5,496 bases of DNA, from contig JAQBNJ010000020.1 of NCBI GenBank assembly GCA_028288645.1, forward strand, positions 1 to 5,496, written 5' to 3'. This DNA is from Sediminibacterium sp. GTDB taxonomy: Bacteria > Bacteroidota > Bacteroidia > Chitinophagales > Chitinophagaceae. This document shows, in pieces, positions 1 to 5,496 of this stretch (its first letter is position 1; the number at the start of each line of letters is the position of its first letter). Both the position numbers and the translations under genes were made by a program. The notes below the pieces were generated by a model. The model did not search any database and was not told the DNA's origin. It saw only the letters and a program-made list of their open reading frames with translations.

Positions 1-1
1 T

Positions 2-319
2 AATACAAGTGTACCATTATTAAATCCATCCATCGCGAAACAGTTCCTGAAAAACAAAGCCGGTGAATTAAGATTATCTGTTTTTGACCTGTTGAATCAG
101 AACCAGAGTGTGACACGCACCATAACAGGTAATACCATTGTAGATTCAAAAAGCAATGTATTGACACGTTACGCGATGCTCACCTTCACTTACAATCTTC
201 GCCAGTTTGCCGGCAAACAACAAAGGATGCCGGGATTGTTGAGAGGACCTAGAGGTGCAGGTGGTGGAAATGGAGGGCAGAATAGAGGTGGTGGTGGTGG
301 AGGCGGAAGAAGGGGATAA
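2..319 (+). CDS. Outer-membrane beta-barrel protein (TonB-receptor-like), C-terminal end only
   Basis: The reading frame is open from the left edge to TAA at 317-319, so only about 105 C-terminal residues are present and the start lies outside the window. An internal ATG at 92 is not the real start, because the upstream codons continue the same family pattern (KQFLKNKAGELRLSVFDLLN). The stretch LRLSVFDLLN, then SNVLTRYAMLTFTYNLR, is the typical last strands of the Bacteroidota outer-membrane beta-barrel family found behind CarboxypepD_reg and plug domains (PF14905-like). It matches the end of the minus-strand gene in this window at about 23 of 52 positions. After the last strand comes a tail of about 35 residues, rich in Gly and Arg, ending GGGGGGGRRG and encoded partly by a GGT run at 287-300. 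The role is presumably an outer-membrane channel or receptor; the substrate cannot be told. Family assignment is firm, exact function unknown. Confidence 0.85.
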   Translation, partial: NTSVPLLNPSIAKQFLKNKAGELRLSVFDLLNQNQSVTRTITGNTIVDSKSNVLTRYAMLTFTYNLRQFAGKQQRMPGLLRGPRGAGGGNGGQNRGGGGGGGRRG

Positions 320-361
320 TAATTAATAGTTAGTAATTAGTAATTAATAGTTAATAATTGG
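320..361. repeat. Two-copy 21-bp AT-rich tandem repeat
   Basis: Units 320-340 and 341-361 match at 19 of 21 positions and share the 13-mer taattaatagtta. The repeat starts directly behind the TAA stop of the plus-strand gene and leads into the hairpin at 364-406. No protein-coding role is apparent. It may be simple AT-rich spacer expanded by slippage. Confidence 0.7.
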
Positions 362-363
362 GT

Positions 364-406
364 AAGCCGCAAGCTAAGATCTTTGTTGATCTGTAGCTTG
401 CGGCTT
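364..406 (+). terminator. Terminator-like hairpin after the plus-strand outer-membrane protein gene
   Basis: The arms 364-376 and 394-406 are perfect 13-bp reverse complements (aagccgcaagcta / tagcttgcggctt). Inside, 377-381 (agatc) pairs with 388-392 (gatct), leaving a one-base bulge at 393 and a 6-base loop (tttgtt). It begins 45 bases after the TAA and is followed by the short T/A-rich run tttaatcatta. The long GC-containing stem just after a stop fits an intrinsic terminator, though the T-tract is short. The stem is symmetric, so it could also stop transcription arriving from the minus strand. Confidence 0.75.
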
Positions 407-696
407 TAATCATTAAATACTAACGTGCTGTGTTATTAAATGAATGACATTTCTTTTGTTCGCGGGAAGTACGATGTGTTTTTTTGCAGTTTATATGTGC
501 AGAAGAAAAGCTGGAACGCAAAGCCCGCAAAGGTTTCGCAATGAACGCAATGGTTTTCCTTGCGTACTTAGCGGTACTTGGCGGGCTTTGCGTTCCAGCT
601 TTAAATCCCATCTTTCGGAAACTTTACCTTAGTCGTGAGAAATGCCAAACACGATATTCAATAATTTAATGGCACAATATATTTGTCAACTACTAA
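407..696. other. Convergent intergenic spacer, no gene seen
   Basis: This is the rest of the spacer between the two converging outer-membrane protein genes (the whole gap is 320-696). Short open frames in it on both strands run through a palindrome and have low-complexity translations with no recognisable family, so I treat none as a gene. The only structured element is the palindrome at 507-602. Nothing is recognised in 407-506 or 603-696. Confidence 0.6.
507..602. repeat. 96-bp palindromic intergenic element with phased cgcaa units
   Basis: The outer arms 507-528 and 581-602 are perfect 22-bp reverse complements (5' arm aaagctggaacgcaaagccc then gc). Inside, the left half carries four cgcaa units starting at 517, 526, 537 and 546. 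The right half carries the matching ttgcg/tagcg/tggcg/ttgcg units starting at 560, 569, 579 and 588. Spacing is 9-11 bp, about one helical turn, and the inner units pair imperfectly, giving a long hairpin with loop near 551-559. This looks like a dispersed REP/MITE-like palindrome of the cgcaaag type, which I recall from intergenic regions of Bacteroidota; copy number here cannot be judged from one window. On the minus strand it lies 94 bp beyond the TAA of the outer-membrane protein gene and is followed by ttttcttct, so it could also serve as that gene's terminator. Confidence 0.8.
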
Positions 697-2280
697 TTAG
701 AACAAAAACAATCTCTCCCCTCCCACTTTCTTCTTCGCTCCACCGATGGCTCGGATATTATACGTAAATGTTGCCATCAGATATTGTGAGAGCACATTTG
801 TTTGATTGATCGTGATCATATTCCTGTTGGCAGATGTGTTGATGCTTTTGCCGGAATTCAATATGTCGAACATACTGATGCGCAGAACACCTTTTTCATC
901 TTTTAACATGGTGAAGTTGATCGCGGCGTTCCATCGTGCAAAACTTTTTGGCAGGCCCGGGATCGTGTTGCCATTAGTGCTGTAGTTGATACTGCTTTCC
1001 CATATTACATGCTTCGGCATGCGTACGATCAGTTCGGTGCTGATATTGTAGCTCGATATTTTGATCTGTTTGAAAGACTTGCTGCTGTAATTGGTAAAAT
1101 TGTATCCGAAGCCGCCGTTATTGTTTATCTCTACTTTATCATTAAAGTTGAAATTCAATCCACCCCATTGCTGCAGGTTATAGGTTTCCTGTGTACTGCT
1201 TTCACCATTGAATAACAAACGGCTCCGGTTAAATCCATACCATGCGCCAAAGTTCCAGCTCAAAATAAATTTCGGGTTATTCTTGTATTGCCTGTTTACA
1301 TTATAGTTGATGCCATAGTTAACACTTCCATCTGCATTGATCGGTGTATTGGTTTGTATGCCTCTTTGATCAACAATAACTCCCTGTATCACGTCGTTCT
1401 TTGAAAATCCGCCGTTGGCATTCAATCCAATGTTCAGGTTCTTCTTTGTATTGTTGAAATAGTAATTGACAGAGAAATTATGTCGTTCAGCAGGAACCAG
1501 GTCAGGGTTTCCTTTGAAGATCATATATGGATTGGTATTATCGGCCACCGGTATCAGGTTGGTATAGCCGGGAAGGCTGATATCTTTGTTGTAATTAAAA
1601 TTAAATTGTTTATACGTCACGCCTAATGTAGGCAGAAGATCATTGCTTTTTTGTTTGATTGGGTTCGGAAGTGAGGCAAGAATATTATTTACACTCTGTA
1701 ACAGCAATCGCAGGCCCGGAGTGATCGTAAGATCCTTGTGTTTAAATTCAAAGCCAGTACCAAGAAAAGCGCGGTTGCTTTCCCTGAAGAAATTACTGCT
1801 GAGTAAATTGTTCACCACATCAAATTTCTGGTTCACACTATTTGGATTGAAAGTAGTGATCGCATTATTCAGTTTGCTGTATTCATATCTTCCGCCAATA
1901 CGCAATGTGAATGCTTTGCTGATCGGTTCACTATAGTTGAAACTGGTAGCGATATCTGTACGTGGTACGCCTTCCTCCCTCAACTGGCGTAACAAACTGT
2001 CATACGCTGTCGGATAGAGATAACTTGTTCTTGAATCGGTTGAATAATCATTGAAACGATTGTTCACATCCATATTATGAGAGATCGTATAACGCCTTCC
2101 TTTTTTTGTTTTGGATAAACGTGTATAGGTCAATGCATGGCGGTAATAATAGGTATTCGCTTTATTGTTCTGAAAAATATCCCCGTTGCTCAAAGGCCCA
2201 AGCTTGGTATTTGTACTTGCGATATCACTGATCCGGTTCTCATCCTGTATACCAATGGTATAATTGGCACTTACCTGCAA
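697..2280 (-). CDS. C-terminal part: outer-membrane beta-barrel, downstream of the in-frame TGA
   Basis: This frame carries most of the beta-barrel: alternating hydrophobic/polar strands rich in Tyr, Asn and Phe, with Gly/Asn turns, such as FTLRIGGRYEYSKLNN, LLPTLGVTYKQFNFNYNKD, RHNFSVNYYFNNTKKNLNIG and the closing LSQYLMATFTYNIR. This matches the PF14905-like barrel family. It has no signal peptide of its own, and the only candidate start near its 5' end is a TTG at 2280 lying inside a barrel strand, so independent expression is very unlikely. The open frame really begins at 2307, directly after the TGA. After the last strand there is a short basic tail (GGAKKKVGGERLFLF) unlike the Gly/Arg tail of the plus-strand relative. 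Coding quality shows no decay. Confidence 0.75.
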   Translation of the reverse strand: MQVSANYTIGIQDENRISDIASTNTKLGPLSNGDIFQNNKANTYYYRHALTYTRLSKTKKGRRYTISHNMDVNNRFNDYSTDSRTSYLYPTAYDSLLRQLREEGVPRTDIATSFNYSEPISKAFTLRIGGRYEYSKLNNAITTFNPNSVNQKFDVVNNLLSSNFFRESNRAFLGTGFEFKHKDLTITPGLRLLLQSVNNILASLPNPIKQKSNDLLPTLGVTYKQFNFNYNKDISLPGYTNLIPVADNTNPYMIFKGNPDLVPAERHNFSVNYYFNNTKKNLNIGLNANGGFSKNDVIQGVIVDQRGIQTNTPINADGSVNYGINYNVNRQYKNNPKFILSWNFGAWYGFNRSRLLFNGESSTQETYNLQQWGGLNFNFNDKVEINNNGGFGYNFTNYSSKSFKQIKISSYNISTELIVRMPKHVIWESSINYSTNGNTIPGLPKSFARWNAAINFTMLKDEKGVLRISMFDILNSGKSINTSANRNMITINQTNVLSQYLMATFTYNIRAIGGAKKKVGGERLFLF

Positions 2281-2307
2281 AGTAGTTACAGAATCCGGTT
2301 TGAATTT

Positions 2308-3507
2308 TCAGCCGATACCGATATTGTGGGCATGTGTTACCACGCTGCCCGTTACCACTGTATTGTTACCGATAACTGTATCGCCTGTATATTGTTTGGT
2401 ATCGGTTTCATTGCGCCTGTCGATCAGTATGTTTCCATAAAAATATTGTGCAAACAAAGATTGCTTTGCATTTGGTGCATGGTTCATATTAAATCCTACC
2501 CCCTTGCTCGTAGCAATACCGCCATAGTTCTGTATACCTCCAAAGCTTACGCCATTAATAGAGATCCCGCTTCCAGCGCCATTTGTCCAGATGCTGGTGC
2601 TGCGGCTGTTGAGATTGCTGTTCGAACGGTCGAGCCCGCCTGCCTGCATCAGGTCGCTCATACCAAAACCAGGTTTGTTCAAATTGTTTGTATACGCTAA
2701 AAGGCTCACCTGGAAAGTGTCGCGGAACACGTTTGCGATACCGCCTCCTTCAAATCTTTCATCTGATCCACCACCGGCATATACTTTTCCGAACCAGCCT
2801 TTTTTCATTCCTTTTTTCAAGGTGATGTTCACAACCTTTCCCACATTATTCAGGTTATCATCTCCATTGCGAAGCAGTTCTTCTTTATCGTCCATCACCT
2901 GCACTTTATCAATGATATTGGCAGGAAGATTTCTTGTGGCCATTTTTGGATCGCTGCCGAAGAAAGTTTTTCCATCAACCAATATCCTGTTGACTACTTT
3001 ACCATTCACACTGATATTTCCGTCTGCATCTACCTGTACGCCGGGTAATTTTTTCAGAAGGTCCTCCACCAATGCATTAGGAAGTGTTTTAAAAGCGGTG
3101 GCATTAAATTCGATCGTATCGTGTTTCATGGAAACAGGTGGACGTTCAGATATTACGATCACCTCATCTAATAATTGCGAAGTTGCCACCATTTTAACGG
3201 TATCAAAATTCAAACTGATATTACCTGCTGTGAGTGTAAATTCCTTTCTGAATGCCTGGTAACCTGAGAAAGTAATGATCGCGCGCAAGGGAAGATCCAG
3301 CGGCAATCCACCTACTTTAAAATCCCCGTCGGGATTACTTAAACGATAGGTAACGATCACCGTATCTTTTGCTTTAAAAACCGTGACAGTTGCGAATGCC
3401 AAACTTTTACCTGCTGAATCTGTTAATGTACCGCTGATCGTACCTGCCTGCCCAGACACTGCTAAAACGGAGAAAATGATCATTAAAAGTAGAGATACCT
3501 GTTTCAT
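2308..3507 (-). CDS. N-terminal part: signal peptide, CarboxypepD_reg-like domain, plug, first barrel strands
   Basis: This 399-residue frame starts at the ATG directly before a clear signal peptide (Lys-Gln then a hydrophobic run to about residue 19, cleavage near residues 19-22). Residues about 22-105 form a CarboxypepD_reg-like beta-sandwich (GTISGTLTDSAGKSLAFATV, then SNPDGDFKVGGLP), followed by the linker LLDEVIV at 112-118. Residues about 128-232 are the plug domain, with the family hallmarks VEDLLKKLPGV (147-157), VNGKVVNRILVDGKTFFG (167-184) and NLPANIIDKVQVMDD (193-207). The remaining part is Gly/Asn-rich and covers the first barrel strands. If translation stops at the TGA, the product lacks most of the barrel and should not form a working outer-membrane protein. 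No Shine-Dalgarno site is obvious before the ATG, which is usual in Bacteroidota. Confidence 0.85.
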   Translation of the reverse strand: MKQVSLLLMIIFSVLAVSGQAGTISGTLTDSAGKSLAFATVTVFKAKDTVIVTYRLSNPDGDFKVGGLPLDLPLRAIITFSGYQAFRKEFTLTAGNISLNFDTVKMVATSQLLDEVIVISERPPVSMKHDTIEFNATAFKTLPNALVEDLLKKLPGVQVDADGNISVNGKVVNRILVDGKTFFGSDPKMATRNLPANIIDKVQVMDDKEELLRNGDDNLNNVGKVVNITLKKGMKKGWFGKVYAGGGSDERFEGGGIANVFRDTFQVSLLAYTNNLNKPGFGMSDLMQAGGLDRSNSNLNSRSTSIWTNGAGSGISINGVSFGGIQNYGGIATSKGVGFNMNHAPNAKQSLFAQYFYGNILIDRRNETDTKQYTGDTVIGNNTVVTGSVVTHAHNIGIG

Positions 3508-3586
3508 GTATAAGAATTAGTTTTTATAAGCTGTGTGATTTCCCTGCATAAGAACCCAGTGATGCTGCAAGGTTGGAATTGGATTC

Positions 3587-3671
3587 AAAAAAAATCAATG
3601 GTTTTATATGAACGGTTGGTTAAGGCATGCCATGGGCCCTGCCAATCCATGACATACCTTTCAACCGTTCA
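3587..3671 (-). other. Inverted repeat plus T8 run in the spacer after the M56 gene
   Basis: Arms 3609-3618 (tgaacggttg) and 3662-3671 (caaccgttca) are perfect 10-bp reverse complements. A further aagg/cctt pair lies inside (3622-3625 with 3657-3660), and the ~31-base centre contains small palindromes (ggcatgcc, gggccc). Read on the minus strand, the structure lies about 70 bases after the M56 stop and is followed 14 bases later by eight T's (3587-3594). It may be a weak terminator for the M56 gene or a regulatory site upstream of the outer-membrane protein gene. The long loop and detached T-run make it atypical. I found no convincing Bacteroidota promoter (TTTG / TAnnTTTG) on the minus strand between 3508 and 3740. 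Confidence 0.4.
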
Positions 3672-3740
3672 ATTAAGGGATTTGTGCATGTTCCTCACAC
3701 GCAACATTTGCATAACTGCTAAATGCTCCAAACGTTACAT

Positions 3741-5496
3741 TTATTTGACAAGGTTTTTATAATCCAGGAAAACGCCTCTTCCTGTTACCTTAATGGGGCC
3801 GTAATAATAACCCCATCCGTCTTTTGATTTTATGTATTTGTTCCTGAATTTTTCATGCAGTTCGGCGGAGATCTTTTTACCATCAACTATGAACTGTTCT
3901 TTATCAAGTGCGAACCATCCTGTTTTCATATCCATTTTGATACCCTCCGCCTCAAGGTCCTTGATGATGTTCCACATTACTTCAGCTGATTCCTGTACGC
4001 GTGCATCATCTTCTGATGCCCGTGCCCACATAGCTTCCTGCTTACGAATACGGCTCTCGTCGCGTGCAGTGAGATCAGTGTATTTGACCACGTCACCATA
4101 TCGGGCATACCCATCTTTACTTGCGCTTCTAAAACTGTCCCGAAACACTTTGTCACCTACCTTGATTACATCGGCATACACAACATACCCGCCGCCTTTC
4201 TTTAACATGTTGGCAGTATCAACTTTCATTTTCACATTCGATTTAATTTTATCTGCTGCTTTCCTGTTCATATCCAGTTTTGCCTTCTCGGAAACGGCTT
4301 TATAGAAAGTATCTATAAGCCGGTTATATTCTTTATTCATCCGGGTGCTGTCATGCAGCGCTTTCTGGTGATTTAACAACAGGTCGCGTTTGTAATCGGC
4401 GGAAATACGTCTTGCTTCCTGGTCAAGCAAATGTTGTTCATTCAACTTCAGCCGGCTCTCCTGCAATCTTGTTTGCTTATTCAGCAACATGGCTTCGCGG
4501 TCTGCAGTAGCCAGCTCACGCCTTTCATCCGATCTTTGTTTGCGGTATTTGACCACATTTTCAATATCGGTGATCACTGCATCATACTTAGCAAAATCAT
4601 TTGCGCTAACCGGTTTAGTATCGATAAACAGTTCTGTTATTTTACCATTCACTTTCCTGAAATTATACAGTGTGCCGTCTTTCTTTGTTGCGGAAATAAA
4701 TTCAATTTTATTGTCATCATTATCTTTACGATCTATCGTTATTCCCGTAAATAAATTCGATAAGCTGTCCGATACCGCCGAATAGGTTTTTAGTTTGAGT
4801 GGCACTGATCTTTCTTCGCCGAATACAGATCTTCCGGAGTTTATCCTGTCCTGGAGTTTCCCGGGTGTTGTGTCAATGAATTCGGGTGTTACAGGTAAAT
4901 AAGGCGACCCTTCAAACACACTTACAATGGGTTCTTTTGCAGTTATTGGTTTCCGCAACTTCCGATAATCGATCGTAGACATTTGTCTTTCGTATAATAC
5001 ATTGTCTCTTTCCCTATTAATCTTTACTGATGCGGATAACGGTTCTGTAACAACCGGTGTTATTTTTTTTGCAGCAGCAAAAGAGAACAGGATGAATACA
5101 CCCATACCAAACGTGAGCAAACTTTTTTCTGTAGCATTCAACGTTTTATTACTGTCGCTGATAATTCGTTTAACCCTGTTGAGCAACTGGTTTTTCCTTC
5201 CGGGGAAACCAACCGTGTATGAAGGTGTAGAAAAATGATATTCCTGGAACGCGATCAGTGCGTTGATGAATTTTGTTTTACTGTTGGTGATGGATATGGC
5301 AATATCATCGCAGCAGTTCTCTCTTTCTTCGCGGATCATGGAGGAGAGCCACATCAATGCAGGGTTGAAGAAGAAGATGGTCTCCACAAAACTCTGCAGG
5401 AGATTGATAAAATAATCCCTTCGTTTGATATGCGCGAGTTCGTGTAACAGGATGGCTTCAATTTCATCAGATGGCAAATGCGCCAGCAATCCCAAT
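3741..5496 (-). CDS. M56-family (BlaR1-like) membrane metallopeptidase, 5' end outside the window
   Basis: The frame is open at the right edge and ends with TAA at 3741-3743; about 585 C-terminal residues are present. The leading TTG at 5495 is only the edge of the window, since M56 proteins have several membrane helices before this point. Numbering from that TTG, the zinc motif HELAH is at 18-22 (LLHELAHIKRRDY), and E59 in EERENCCDD is the probable third zinc ligand. Hydrophobic helices lie at about 31-52 and 126-142. The rest (about 145-584) should be outside the cytoplasm: a beta-rich part with KVNGKITELFIDTKPV (281-296), a charged, probably coiled-coil stretch (about 313-420) and a conserved-looking C-terminal part (GWFALDKEQFIVDGK, GWGYYYGPIKVTGRGVFLDY). 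Such proteins are thought to sense an outside signal and trigger cleavage of a BlaI/MecI-type repressor, which would be encoded beyond the edge. The signal is unknown; beta-lactam sensing cannot be claimed, as no penicillin-binding sensor domain is seen. Confidence 0.88.
   Translation of the reverse strand, partial: LGLLAHLPSDEIEAILLHELAHIKRRDYFINLLQSFVETIFFFNPALMWLSSMIREERENCCDDIAISITNSKTKFINALIAFQEYHFSTPSYTVGFPGRKNQLLNRVKRIISDSNKTLNATEKSLLTFGMGVFILFSFAAAKKITPVVTEPLSASVKINRERDNVLYERQMSTIDYRKLRKPITAKEPIVSVFEGSPYLPVTPEFIDTTPGKLQDRINSGRSVFGEERSVPLKLKTYSAVSDSLSNLFTGITIDRKDNDDNKIEFISATKKDGTLYNFRKVNGKITELFIDTKPVSANDFAKYDAVITDIENVVKYRKQRSDERRELATADREAMLLNKQTRLQESRLKLNEQHLLDQEARRISADYKRDLLLNHQKALHDSTRMNKEYNRLIDTFYKAVSEKAKLDMNRKAADKIKSNVKMKVDTANMLKKGGGYVVYADVIKVGDKVFRDSFRSASKDGYARYGDVVKYTDLTARDESRIRKQEAMWARASEDDARVQESAEVMWNIIKDLEAEGIKMDMKTGWFALDKEQFIVDGKKISAELHEKFRNKYIKSKDGWGYYYGPIKVTGRGVFLDYKNLVK

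Larger units (their letters stand above)
697..3507 (-). pseudogene. Outer-membrane beta-barrel protein gene interrupted by one in-frame TGA
   Basis: Read from ATG at 3507 to TAA at 697-699, this is a single 937-codon frame broken only by TGA at 2308-2310 (codon 400). Both sides are in the same frame. The product across the junction reads THAHNIGIG-stop-KFKPDSVTTLQVSANYTIG, a continuous barrel-strand pattern for this family. Overall order: signal peptide, CarboxypepD_reg-like domain, plug domain, long beta-barrel. Length without the stop (about 936 residues) is normal for such proteins. No other stop, frameshift or gap is seen, so the lesion is either very recent, a base-call or assembly error, or read through. 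The other stops in the window are TAA and Trp is encoded by TGG elsewhere, which argues against a general TGA reassignment. As a functional gene it would be an outer-membrane, TonB-receptor-like protein of unknown substrate. No SusD-like partner is adjacent. Confidence 0.8.

Noticed and set aside
507..602. CRISPR array
   Set aside because: The units are 5-bp motifs spaced 9-11 bp apart inside one hairpin, with no repeat-spacer structure of CRISPR size.
420..669. Three short open frames (61-63 codons) on both strands in the convergent spacer
   Set aside because: They run through the palindrome, overlap each other on opposite strands, and encode no recognisable domain. They are by-products of the palindrome's sequence.
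2280..2310. Programmed frameshift or true two-gene arrangement at the break
   Set aside because: Both halves share one frame, so no frameshift is needed. The second half starts inside a barrel strand without signal peptide or plausible start, so it is not a separate gene.
2137..3262. Long plus-strand open frames (187 and 223 codons) opposite the outer-membrane protein gene
   Set aside because: They are antisense shadows of a well-supported minus-strand frame with clear domains; their translations are Cys/Ser/Leu-rich without domain signal.
3508..3740. Bacteroidota promoter (TTTG and TAnnTTTG) for the outer-membrane protein gene
   Set aside because: Only loose matches were seen on the minus strand (for example TAACGTTTG with the wrong internal spacing); none had both elements at the proper distance.
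3535..3762. 75-codon plus-strand open frame in the spacer before the outer-membrane protein gene
   Set aside because: It overlaps the 3' end of the M56 gene, contains the inverted repeat and has no family-like sequence or start context.

Overview
The window looks like chromosomal DNA of a Bacteroidota bacterium, most likely a Chitinophagaceae-type member of Chitinophagales. The grounds are two outer-membrane beta-barrel proteins of the 'carboxypeptidase-regulatory domain + plug + barrel' type, a BlaR1-like M56 peptidase with a long C-terminal region as is common in this group, and AT-rich spacers without clear Shine-Dalgarno sites. This is inferred from protein style, not from a marker gene.

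Layout. Positions 2-319 (+) are the last ~105 codons of an outer-membrane beta-barrel protein that begins outside the window and ends in a Gly/Arg-rich tail. Positions 320-696 are a non-coding convergent spacer holding a two-copy 21-bp AT-rich repeat, a strong terminator-like hairpin (364-406) and a 96-bp palindromic element (507-602) with 22-bp perfect arms and phased cgcaa units. Positions 697-3507 (-) are a second, related outer-membrane protein whose 937-codon frame is interrupted at codon 400 by a single in-frame TGA (2308-2310). No frame change is involved, so this is a recent nonsense mutation, a base error, or (least likely) recoding. Positions 3508-3740 are a spacer with an inverted repeat and a T8 run on the minus strand. 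Positions 3741-5496 (-) are the 3' part of an M56-family (BlaR1-like) membrane metallopeptidase gene, with its HELAH zinc motif right at the window edge and its N-terminal membrane region outside.

How the genes may work together. The M56 peptidase and the broken outer-membrane protein are co-directional but 233 bp apart, so co-transcription is uncertain. M56 proteins of this kind usually act with a BlaI/MecI-type repressor encoded next to them; that partner would lie beyond position 5496 and is not seen. The two outer-membrane proteins are tail-to-tail paralogues (about 23 of 52 identical residues near the C-terminus), and neither has a SusD-like partner in view. I see no CRISPR array, RNA gene, integrase or transposase, and no clearly novel multi-gene system. 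The points most worth a second look are the lone in-frame TGA and the phased palindrome.
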